Source: Prunus persica (Eukaryota > Streptophyta > Magnoliopsida > Rosales > Rosaceae). From it: a DNA stretch of 64,000 bases. The stretch is taken from contig NC_034014.1 of NCBI RefSeq assembly GCF_000346465.2, forward strand, positions 20,911,517 to 20,975,516. Direction: 5' to 3'. Both the position numbers and the translations under genes were made by a program. Positions 23,093 to 35,611 of this stretch are shown here, piece after piece. A model generated the notes under the pieces. That model had not been told where the DNA came from. It did no database searches and was given only the letters and a program-made list of their open reading frames with translations. Numbering within the stretch: the first letter of the stretch is position 1; each line of letters starts with the position of its first letter.

Positions 23093-26000
23093 TCAATCAC
23101 TACCAGAAGTTGAACCCGGTGCAGCTGGAACCTGATAATTTTTCTTACCCTTATCAGCAATTGGAGATGCATTTCCTTTGCGGCTAGATGCCAAATCATT
23201 TGCCGCTACATGAGGCGAAGGGGAAGCCATCCCCTCCTCGATAGGAAGGGTTCTCTTTGAGCCCTCTAAAGCAACACCAAGCACTATATTTTCTTCTATA
23301 GCAGGCCTTAATGGTGGTGGCTCTGGAACTGGCATCCTTTCATTTTCCTGTTTCACTGGAGAAGCCGCTGACCCACTTGTTTTGTCAGCACCACCTTCGG
23401 ATGAGGAAAATGTAGGTTTATTAGTAGTGCCCGGAATAACATTCCCTAAACTTGCAGTCTTAAGTTGCTTTCTATCAGAGACATTTTGCGTCGAATTATC
23501 AGATACTGTGCCCGCTGCTTTGGAGTCAGAATCAGACTTTTCAGTGTCTTTAGAATTCATCTTGGAGATAGAATTAGATGTTGACATCCCTGTTTCTTTG
23601 TCACCAACTTGGGGATAAGAAATAGATGATTTTGCACCCTTGGAATCCTCCTTCGTGTTTAAATTTGGCATTTCTCCACTCCTGGCATCTGCCTTGGTGT
23701 CAGATAATGGTGTTTCTCTGGTCTTGGAGTCAGATACTGGTGTTGCTCCAACTTTAGAATCTGCCTTGGTGTCAGAAATTGGTGTTTCTCTGACCTTGGA
23801 GTCAGGTGCTGGCCGCATTGTGGCTTTCCCATCTCGCTCTCCACTTGTTTGCGTACGGCTTCTTTTTTTATCTTCTCCATTGATTTTGTACGAGGGTTCA
23901 ATCAGTAGGAGTGGGCGTCTGGATGTTACTCCAGAATGGTTATATATTGTATCTGCAAATGGTACATTGTCCAAATCGGTGTCACTATACATTTTCTGAA
24001 CTGTACGAATTGGTGTGGCAAGTCGGGCCTTATGATGGCTAATGACTCTGAGAAGATCCAACAGTATAGCTTCCTGTTCATTCAAACATTCATTATATGT
24101 AAAATGAGCAATGGTCTCACAGAGAAAGAAATCATAATGTAAAAATGCATTGTAATGGTTAGACTTAGGAGTTATGGGTCATGGTACAATTATTATATAA
24201 AGTGGGAAACAAACTGAATGATGTACCCTGGTCAGACTTATATTGCCAGACAATGAATCTGGAACACACATTCAGGCAAGTACCAATCTGATTTCAGAAT
24301 CAGAGTACGCCAGGAATACATATTCATTCTGCCATTTTGTTAATGGCAATTTGTGTGCCGTCATTGGTAATGGCACAAAGAATCCCACCTCATCTTATTC
24401 ATTTTTCTATTAATTTTCTTGTATCTGTAAATGACTGACAAAGCCGTCAACTGTGGGGTCATCTTTCATGCTTTGTGTTATTCAGGATCTCAGAGGAAAT
24501 ACGATACTTATCGAGGTATGGTATATGGTCCCCTATTATCTTATTGGTGTTTCAAGTGTTAGGTCTTTGCACACCAATAGCATTATCACCTTAGACATCC
24601 ATGAACGAACTTCAAACCTATCTGAATACAATTTTCGGATGAAGCAGAGATTTCTAGATCCCAAATGGGAGTAAGTTTCCAATAAAGGAAATATATTGAT
24701 CTATTAAATGAGACAGGAGTGTCTGGGAGCTAAGCCGATTGATACTCCTATGGATCCTAAAGTCAAATTTGATAATGAAGCAGGGGAACTCCTAAATGAC
24801 TCAGATGTTATTAGTTTCAGATGCTGACTGGGCAGGTGTCTACGTGGGTAAATCTATCTCCTGTTGTTGTAGTGTGTTAGGAAGTAAAAAAGAAAAGTGT
24901 GGTTGTGACATCATCTACAGGCCAATTACAGGCAACTCACACGACATGTGAGATTTTGTAGGTAAAACCCTTTTCTATACAAGAAATGGGTGCATGTGAC
25001 AGCACTCTATGAGAGTGTTTTGTGATAATCAAAGTCTAATTTGATATTTCAAGAGAGGATGAGACATACTGACAAGGATTGTTATTTTATGAGAGATAAG
25101 ACTGTGAAGAAATGGACAGCAAGTAATTCAATATTTCAACTCTACATGTATATTGCAAGTAATTTGACATTTCATGAGGTTATGAAACATATTGACATGG
25201 AATCCATGGATTGCTACTAAGCGAGAGAAAGGACTATGAAGAAACATATTACTACATCTTATGTCAGGTCTAAGGATGAGTCGGGAGATATCTTTAGCAA
25301 TGATTTTTTTTTGTCTTAACATGATTTAGGGAAAGGAAATCTTTCTAACTTTGTAAAAGGTTTGGCATGACAATTATTTATCCTCCAGCTTGAGAGGGAG
25401 TGTTGTAGGTTATGGATCATAGTGTAATCATAATATAAATGGGGTTTATGAAATTAACTCAAACATCGTCTTTATATAAATATATCTAGGGAGCCGATAT
25501 TATGAGGGTGACGACTCTCCTCTTTCTCTCACATTATACTCTCTTTTGCTTGCTTACTTCATCATGTAGCGTAACATAAAAAGCTTCTAATACATCCATC
25601 AAATCCCCATATTTGGATTAGGATTGCATTACCGTTAACACAATAATTGTCTCAAACCTCTAAAGCGTCTGGCCCAAAGAAAGAAATACAAAATAAAATC
25701 TACATGCGACGCAAACCACCTAAGCATCCCTGGTCTTATTAACTAAATGTGTCTCAAGAACGAAATTGTTGACATGCAAGGTACGGGGTGAAACATGCAT
25801 TATTTCAACGTAAGAAAACAGTTTCTACTTAATTGGTTAGATATTTTATCATCTTTCTTCCACATTAGCATATTGTAATTTAACTTAATTATGGTAAACT
25901 GAAGCCAGCTAATTAGAAGGTAGAACAGCTCTACTGAATCAAAATGCTCTTACCTTGACGCATAAATACTCTTCATGATGTGATGTCTTCACAAAACAGG

Positions 26001-26267
26001 AAACCAAGATCTGCAATATGCACAAAATAAGAAACTTATGTACACATATGTATGTAGTTGAAAGTTAAAACACATATAATTGTGAGGACAATAATATTTA
26101 AAAATATAATTTTATTGTTGAGCCTATGGACACACGCTCATTGCTTCACTTGTTGAACACTTACGCATACATATATAAGATTTTCAAATAAAAAATTACT
26201 TACAAAATGTAAGCAGGATGACTAGTTTGGAGTGCCAAAAACAGTTTTTTTGTTTGTTTTAGCATGT

Positions 26268-26326
<59 letters not shown>

Positions 26327-29300
26327 CACAATAAAACAAAAACATTAACGGGGTTAAACAATAAAACAAAAACATTAACGGGGAACCATATCAAGACTAG
26401 TGTGTCCTTCCCAAATAAATGAGAAATTAACTCGATATCTAACAAAACAGAATCAATAAATAACTAGCACCTATGAACGGATGTGGATGTAGTAAATAAT
26501 TGTAAGAACATAAAATTGTTTAACACTAACCAAAAGAGCTTGATTCTCAGGAGTAACATTATCCAGAAATACTCTTCTATGCAACCTCTGCTGCTCAACT
26601 TGAGGATTCTTGGACAAGACTTTGCGCATGTCAGCAACAATATTCTGCACAAAGATTAGGGAAACCAACAAGTAACGCACTGAGCATGCATGCAATTACA
26701 TCAATGTTCTGACAACCAGACCGGCCATCAAACCAGAAGAGGAGAGGACCAAAAGTCAGAGATTGAACTGAGATCATCTGACTCCTTATATCTTATGTAT
26801 TGAAGAAATAGTTAATCTTACTCCTTACATTTATCTTATGGACATCCAAGTGACTTATAGCAAGGTGAGTTTTGATACGCCAATGAGTTTTTTGACTGAG
26901 ATTTCTCACGACATTCACTGTGAACTGGTGGTTTGGAATGTGAACTGCTTCACGGTCTTCACCTCTAACAATTGTTGGTGACCACCAACCCACATGCTAC
27001 ACACAACAAAAGAGTCCCAGATTACTACGGTAATCTATAATTTCAGCAAACAAATGTTAATAAAATTGGTCATGTAACTGCATGGTTTCGTGTCTGCATT
27101 ATTACCAGTTTACAAATATGCATAATATCTGTACCCAAAAAAAAAAAAAAAAGCATTAATATCTTTCTCTAGTCTCCCTCCAACTGTCAGTTTATCCTAG
27201 TGCATGAATGTTCAATCTCAAATACAAACCTCAACAGTGCCAGATACTTCATATCCTTCGATTTTTGTTTGAATCCATTCATTCACAACAAAAGGCCGAG
27301 TCGCATGAATCATTGCACTTGACAGGAAATTTGTGAAGATCTAGATTTAAAAAGAAAAGGTCAAACAATGAAATAAACTTGGATATTTAAAGAAAAATAA
27401 GAACATCTCATGAAAGAGAGTTTCAGGGTTTCACCTCACGACCAGCCAGCGTCAATAATACTGTCCCAAGACCTCCTGCAGTAAGCCACTTTTGGGTAGA
27501 GAAACCTAGCAACTCCATGAATAATGAAACAGCAGCAACCCATACTGCAGAGTAAACAGCCTTCCCAGCAAATTGAAAACCCATCTGCACAAAATGAAAG
27601 AGCTCATTCTTTATGGAAATAACTACAATGCATTTCATGGAGAGAGAGAGAGAATGGCAGGTGGGATCAACCACTAGCATAATTTGACTATTCAGCAAAA
27701 TAAGACCCAGATGTCATTGCAATTAATCAAGCATATTTGTTCATGCTTGTGTGCCTCTTCAATAAGGCATACCCAAAAAAAATGAAAAGCCAATGAGTGC
27801 AGGAATATAGCACATAAGCTAGAGCTAGAAGTAAATAAGGAAAAAAAAAAAAAAAAAAAAAAGGAAAATCCTAGAAATTTGAATCCCCGAATCAGATAAT
27901 AAGTTGAACAATTATGGCACGTAACACATACATTTCTGGTATCACCGGAGTCACTAGTCTCCATGAAATACTTCTGTGCTTGTTGAATCACACTGCATGA
28001 AAATATTGCAATTAGATATCAAGAAAGTAACTGTCCACCAGGGTTACAAATTGGAGACTGTCAGCTGCATTAAAGAGCACAAATCAATACAGCAACTATA
28101 TATCATGGAAAGCTTATGGTTGATTGATCCAATGAAACATCAAGAAATTAAAAAGACCAAGTATTGGTGATCAGAAACACAGTACTTAAAATGTTCAGAA
28201 AAAATCTTCAAGTGGTCCAACAGTTATACTCTGTTATATTATTGTTTGCTGACAACCTAATCAAGCATTTTCAAGACTAAAATAGAAAACAGGCTGACCT
28301 TGATAAACAATAGGCAAATGCCAGAACAGTTGACAATGATCTTATAAAATCCAAAAGACGTTGCTTTACAATCTGGCTAGCTTCTGTAGGTAGAACAACT
28401 GGATCCAATGCCCTGCAAGAAAACCACTATGATCAGTACATTACCTAACTGGAATAGGCTTCACATCAAAAATTAAAAAAAATTATTATTTCTCCAATGT
28501 TCTGTTGCGAGGGAACTTCAGGGCCCATTTGGAACTTTTTTCATGTTTGGTTTCAGTTTTTAATTTTTGCTAGAAATAGAGGGAAAATATATGGGGGAAA
28601 GGAGGGCAGTAGGAGAGAGGAGGGAGAAATGAAGGAGAACATATGAAACAAAAAATTGAAAAAGAAACTACTTAAAATTATATCAAATTTATAGTTTTCA
28701 TTTTATCAACCATTTCAAATATAATTCTTCCACCTCCCTCCCGCCACCCTTCTTAATTCCTCCTTTCTCACATATATTTCTCTCTCTCTAACCAAAAACC
28801 AAAACCGAATTCACAAAGACCCTTAGTCACCTGTGTTTTATCTTAATGGGGTACATACACTAATGCCTTAACAGTTCTGGAATACATACGGTGCTGGAAG
28901 GAGAAGTTTGGTTGATGAGGAAGTAGAGTGGTTTCAAGGCTGTTCCACCTTTATCATAATGATCACATAAATGACGGAAAAGAAAATAGTCAAAATTTTA
29001 ATGGTGTTGAGTTCTCTTTAAGAACCCAAAGGTTCTAAACCCATTGTTTGACTGAATTTATCCGTTTTAGACAGTATTCCTTCCTTATCTTCTTCAGAGC
29101 TTTTAGATTTTCTCATTTTTCTAACTGTAAATTTTGTTTTGGCCGAGGGACTTCCCATGAAGAAGATAAGACATAAAATTATATAATCCAGAAAAATACA
29201 ACATAGAGAAACCTGCATATGAGTATTGCTCCCATCCATAGCAGCATGGGTTGAATATACGAGGTTGTAACATAATGAGTATTACTCTTTTTCCAACTAC

Positions 29301-31053
29301 CATCACTTTTCTGCAGAATAGTATGAAAAATTGGATAACATTATCAGGTGTTTGTCCAATTCATAAACACAGGCAAAATGAACTGCACTGTATTATTTAA
29401 AGAAAAAAAGAAGACACAAAAAGATAAACATACATGAAGTATCAGATTTCTGCTCAGGCGCATAAGTGGTGCAAGACCCCATATGGCAAAGGTAATAATG
29501 CCAACTGATGGAATCAATTTGAAGACAAGAGGACAACCTTGCAAAGCATTATATGATCTGCATAATAAAACGAATGACTGTTTATAAAATTTAGCAAAGA
29601 AGATTCCACAAATCACAAATGTAGAGCACTAAAGATTACAGCATTTGACATCATGCACAACTGATAGAGACATGAAAGCCTGCATTTAAAATGCACCAGC
29701 TGAACAACAGAGAACACGAGAAACTATTAAGCAAGCAAAAACACCAAGATATCTGAACTCGATATCCCTCTACCTATCAGACTTTAGTATTCATATCTAA
29801 GTAGTTTTATTGCAATCGACCATCACTACTAGAGATTGAAATACTATTTTGAGCAGTCTGTTTGTTGCTTATAAGTAGGTAGAGTCAAAACATATTAATG
29901 GCATGATACATCAAAACACCATTCTAGAAACTTATCCAGGTCATACAAATACCTATGATCAGGGGAAAAAAGTATGCAAATTGATTTCCAAAATAAAATG
30001 ATGCCATGCTCATATATTGGTAAATGGTAATAGGGTTGCTTATGTTTAAACTCAAGCAGAAGTTATCAAATAACGTTTTCAAGACAAAATCAAAAGAATA
30101 AAATAAGTGGAATGAAAGATTGAAAGGAAACTATAGAGTAAAGCCACAGAAGCTATCGTAATGCACAAACCATAGTCATGCACAAGTTACCAAAGAATTT
30201 TAATATTAAAAAACCATAACTATAAGGCACGCATATGACATGTTCATACACACTTAAGCAAGAAACAAAAATTACCTTGCCAACACCATTGCAGCTGTCT
30301 TCAAGCCGTGTTGGTCAAATGGTTGGCCTGATGTTAGCGAACAATGGCACTTAAATGCATGATAGCTGTGAGACACAGTATGTAAGGACCTGTATCCATT
30401 GTCTGATAAACGGATACCCCAAGAATCCTGCTTCTGAAATTGTAACACAGGAGATAAACTCAAAATCTTTGCTGAAAGTGTCTAAACTTCCAAAAGATGA
30501 GAGCATCACTAAAAGAGTATTCCTATATATACGTGTGTTATCTTGCCACACAGTCTAGTAAGAGAATGTTTCCCTATATATACCATCTACAGTACTCCAG
30601 ACAAGTAACTCAGCCATCATTTTCCCATACAAAAAATTTACACATCCATCTGCTAAATGGGCGAGAAAACAAGTAATAGAATGAAGTACATCAGAATGGT
30701 CAAATTTTTTTATATATGTTAGGAAAACTAATAGAATGTAATGATAGCATGTGATCACTCCTCCTCTGTCCCAATTGGTCCTATCCATTTCTAGGGTCTG
30801 AAGTAATAAGGCATGAATCATACCACAAATCGTGATGTAAGGGCAGTGCTTAATGAATGTAACTTGTCCCTTCCTATTCCACTCTGTGAAGAATGAAATT
30901 ACTTTAGGATAAAAAATAAAAAAATCTCTGGATAATAATGCAATAGAAATAAATAAATAAAAAGTTTTATAGTACCTTATATTGTTCTCGGTACCTCTGA
31001 TTCTTGCAAAGTCCCAGTTGATGGGACAATTGCAATGAACCAGCAAGAACCAT
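23093..31053 (-). CDS. MSL3: MSL2/MSL3-type mechanosensitive ion channel, plastid
   Basis: MSL2 and MSL3 are MscS-type channels of the plastid inner envelope that relieve osmotic stress and influence plastid size and division. Thirteen coding exons in transcript order join in frame: 30976-31053, 30824-30883, 30276-30433, 29434-29557, 29213-29310, 28299-28412, 27932-27992, 27435-27584, 27230-27340, 26829-26996, 26531-26644, 25954-26010 and 23093-24073. The product is 757 residues. It starts [18 protein letters not shown], a poorly charged leader that fits a transit peptide. Four or five membrane spans follow. The pore helix and MscS beta domain are clear: [36 protein letters not shown] and [20 protein letters not shown]. 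The last exon codes for a long Ser/Lys-rich tail with internal repeats, which makes the protein longer than the ~675 residues of the Arabidopsis pair. MSL2 and MSL3 cannot be told apart here. Confidence 0.93.
24680..25580 (+). mobile_element. Decayed Ty1/copia remnant in the last MSL intron
   Basis: On the plus strand, antisense to the channel gene, frames broken by stops and shifts still read like copia polyprotein ends. They include a [17 protein letters not shown] reverse transcriptase end, the RNase H hallmark DADWAG (near 24818), and a [21 protein letters not shown] C-terminus (near 25262). A polypurine-tract-like GAGAGGGAG follows at about 25393, with an LTR-like start (GTTGTAGGTTATGGATCATA). 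A partly similar stretch near 24170 may be the other LTR, but this is weak. Confidence 0.7.
26271..26323 (+). repeat. (TC)n microsatellite in an MSL intron
   Basis: About 26 uninterrupted TC dinucleotides lie in the intron between exons 11 and 12 of the channel gene. Just after it, the phrase ACAATAAAACAAAAACATTA is repeated with a 26-27 bp period. Confidence 0.95.
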
Positions 31054-31377
31054 TATTGGGTTGAAATTACCACGTCAGATCATAACACAGCTCAAAAACA
31101 GAGTCTTCAAAAGTCAATTGATATTTGATTAAGTGATCAAGTAGTCTTTCACAACATTGCAACCCCGGAACCAGCTTAAGCTAATCAAATATTCTAAGGT
31201 CTGAAACAGGAAAAACATATCATCACATTCAAAGCTAAACACAAGAACACTTCTAAATAAAATAAAATCTAGTGAGTGCTCAAATATTAGTAATTTCTTG
31301 ATGCACGAACTAGCACATAATAGACAAAATATTAAAATGGAAACATGGTAGTTTACCAAAATTCATGACTGACCCAT

Positions 31378-31499
31378 CAACTTTAGTAACATGTTCACTG
31401 AACAGTGTAGGGAAATCCATCCATACACATTCTAATTATCAACTTTAGTAACATGTTCACTGAACAGTAGGGAAATCCATCCATACACATTCTAATTTA
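31378..31499. repeat. Two-copy tandem duplication of about 63 bp
   Basis: The stretch beginning TCAACTTTAGTAACATGTTC and ending CACATTCTAATT occurs twice in immediate succession (starts near 31378 and 31440) with a two-base difference. It lies in the presumed 5'-leader intron of the MSL gene. Confidence 0.85.
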
Positions 31500-32068
31500 G
31501 TCTGTAATCTTGTGCTAACATATTTGGTTTATTTACAAGCCTTCATGTTACAATCAAAAACCTCGCCGTGGCCAATATTTGGTGGGTTTGCCCTTCTCAG
31601 TGCACCACCCTCTAACTTAAATCTCATCAACACCTCCTAGTGGATGCATTAATTTCTCTACCCACGGGAATGCTAAACTTCTAATAATCAAATCAAACAA
31701 TCAAATGAATTCATACGATAAATTTCAGTTCAAAAGTAACTCTCACTGTAAAATTTCCACTGACCCAAACCCCAAAATTTCCCCTCCATATAAGGAGTTT
31801 GGCACAAGTTCTTGAATTACACGGTTATATAATTCTAATAAACAGCAAAACATACAAAAAGGAAAGGAAAATCTGCAGGTGAGGTTAATTCAAAATTCAA
31901 AATTAATAAGAGAAACCCTTCCTCCTCACTGATATGATATACAGAAAGAGTTTCAATACGCAAAATCACATTTCAACTCAATAAATTGAGACTCCGCCAT
32001 GAAGATTCCCATGGCATAAAGAATTAGCAAGAAATTTCTGGCTTGAAAATTGGAGTTTAAGAGATTAC

Positions 32069-32190
32069 CTCGTAGACTGAAAAAAGGACGAAGGGGAAAC
32101 TCCCAGGCTTCGGAGGCTTTCAATGGAATTTCGAGGCTGGTTTTCCTTTTCTTCAATGGGGAGCCCGAAGGCGACGAGATGACGACAGAT
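32069..32190 (-). other. Probable non-coding first exon of the MSL gene
   Basis: On the minus strand a clear donor (ACGAG then GTAATC) lies at 32068-32067, about 1 kb upstream of the first coding exon. The preceding segment is more GC-rich than its surroundings and is CTTC/GAAG-rich, as 5' leaders often are. The matching acceptor just upstream of 31053 was not settled, so the exact leader structure is uncertain. Confidence 0.45.
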
Positions 32191-33265
32191 GGAAGAATTA
32201 AAAATTAAAAATTATGCAACGCCCTTGCAACTTTGCAGAATCAGTATTCGTTCTCTTTTTAGAAAAATGGTGATTCTATTTGGACCCCCTCAGTATTCAT
32301 TATATTTATTCTCCAACGCTCTTGCGGACTTGCGCCTTGAACTTTTGGGTTTGTTCCATTTTAGTGATTTTCTTAGGAAACATGCGGCTTCAGCACTTGG
32401 CTCCTATAAATACAATTTTTAGTCACTATTTTGAAAACTTTGCATGAATAGAAGGTGTAAAAACAATTTTATTGACCAATTATCTTGAGGAGCTCAATCT
32501 ACCTGAAATTGAGAAATAAAAGTCATGTTCTTTCTATGCATGATTATCATGTCACAAGCTCAAATTCTACAAATCAGTATTTTTAAATCTCAATTCACTC
32601 CTATTCAATTATGGAAACATTTTTTTCTTAACATTTTAACCCAAGGTGGATCATTACCACTTTTTTTAATACTTGACAAGTATTTATAAGCATAATCATA
32701 GTTCCACGCACACAAAACATATAGTTAACTATGCTTATGCTCACGGACACGTGTCAAGTATTGAGAAGAATGGTGAAAATACACCTTAGGCTATAGTGAT
32801 GAGCAAAAATATTTCCTTCAATTTCCCATTGTAATCACAACACCCACTTAATCAACCATTTCTTGTCTCCCTCTCACCTCTACATCTTCTATGTTCTATG
32901 TGCCTTCATAAAATTCCGACTAAAGACTATGATAAACAAACTCTACCTATGAAAGAAAGTGTAATAATAACACTGACACCACCTAGCATAATATAAATAG
33001 TTGAACAACTAAGCAAAAGTGGATCAAGGAAGATGGGTAGGAATTAACAAGAATTGTAGCCAAACAATGCTTTAACTCCATTCCACAATAATTTCTGGTT
33101 TGGTTAGTGTTCTTTTGTTATTTAATGGGTTTATGTGTAATGATTTTAAACTTTCGTGGGGTGTTCGTGAAATTTTCAAAACCTCAAGGATTTAGTGAAA
33201 TACGAAAGACACAAATTCCCAGACGAGAAAGATTGCCCCAATCTCGGCGACCCACGTAGAGTGAT
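32191..33265. promoter_or_regulatory. Shared divergent promoter region, MSL gene and MDP1
   Basis: MSL (-) and MDP1 (+) are transcribed away from each other, so this region of about 1.1 kb probably holds both promoters. It is AT-rich with no coding signal or transposon end. ACGTGT occurs near 32749 (inside GGACACGTGTCAAG, a G-box CACGTG). Confidence 0.45.
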
Positions 33266-33290
33266 AGAGAGAGAGAGAGAGAGAGAGAGA
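33266..33290 (+). repeat. (GA)n microsatellite in the MDP1 5' leader
   Basis: About twelve GA dinucleotides end eight bases before the MDP1 start codon. GA/CT tracts in plant 5' leaders and core promoters are common. Confidence 0.9.
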
Positions 33291-33297
33291 AACAACT

Positions 33298-34298
<1,001 letters not shown>

Positions 34299-35611
34299 TC
34301 GAGTTAGTTTGCCCCCCATTTCGGAACTGTAATGCTAATTCATACGAATGGGAATGTGATGTATTGTAGCTCAAATACGAAGTTTATACATGCTTGTGTG
34401 CCACCAAATGTGACTATCATTCATAGTACCTCAGATACATTCAACTCATTGACTTGTCCTTGGCTAAATGGTACCGATTCTTATACAGTATGTTGGAAGA
34501 ATTCATTTGCGTTATCTGCTTTGAAAGTTATGGTGCAGATTGTCTATCTTTTAGATTTTATGACAGTTGATGTTGTTGAGGTCCAGCATTTTATCTTGTC
34601 TCTCATGTATCTTGCTAGTTATTCAAAATAATGATCGATTTGGAACTCTGCGTAGGATGTTATAAAACGTGCAGGTAAGGATATCTGTTCTCGCAGAAAA
34701 GATGCGTTCTGCTATATTCTCACCAAGTAAGAGAATTTTTACATCAAATGTATTCAGGACTTCTTTGCATACTTGTTTTGATAAAAAGACAGGTAAACTC
34801 CGGAACAGCTTCCCATTCTTTTTTTGCTCGATTTTACTAAGACCAGACCCCCAACTGATTACATTTGGTTTAGCATTTCAACACATAAATTAACCATCAA
34901 GATTGATACTTCCAGTTAACTGGTGTAATTAACACCAGAACAGTAAGAATTGTAACAGGCACATGTAACGCACATGCTTTTGATCTTCCGGAAATGCTCT
35001 CAAATACCAGTATTCATGTAGCAAAGTCCTTAAATAGTACTATTATTGTGGCAAATTGACAATATCGACAGTATTGACACAATATTGAAAATTTATTTAT
35101 GTCACATTAAAATATTTCATGTCGAAATAATGGAACAATATCGACGGTATCTATATCTATAATGGGACTTCAGTTTTAATGCTATTTCAATATTCAAGAG
35201 CATTTCCCTTGATCTTTTCTAATTGAGGTCTCTTGCATGCACGTAACGTATGCATCCATATGAGAGCAAAAGTAATTCAATGTTTGGCTAAGGAAAATCA
35301 TTTCAGAGATTCAGTGTTCAGAATGCACCAAATTAAAGTTGTATGAATTGTTAAAGTTGATATATTCAAAAGTTTTGAAGAAGAAGGAAAAAAAAAATGT
35401 TTTTCGAAAGGAAAGAATCGCAACATAACCTTAAAAATTGAAGAGACATTAGCTGAAGCATATAAGCAAACTAAAATTACTTGCTTACAAGGAGAAATCA
35501 AATTTGTGGAACTTGTTCTAGTCATAAACAAATTACTTACACGCACATCATACACAAGCTAAAAAATCCATGGTTAATAATTGATGTTCTGAATCATATA
35601 TTGGTTACAAG
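34299..35611. other. Convergent intergenic region between MDP1 and the coiled-coil gene
   Basis: The two genes converge here, so both 3' untranslated regions lie within it. Around 35050-35150 a short AATATCGAC(A/G)GTAT phrase repeats, with CAATATTGA-type palindromes. No gene or complete transposon was recognised. Confidence 0.45.

Noticed and set aside
28500..28830. Possible MITE in an MSL intron starting GGGCCCATTTGGAAC and ending CACAAAGACCC
   Set aside because: The ends match only loosely and no target duplication is seen.
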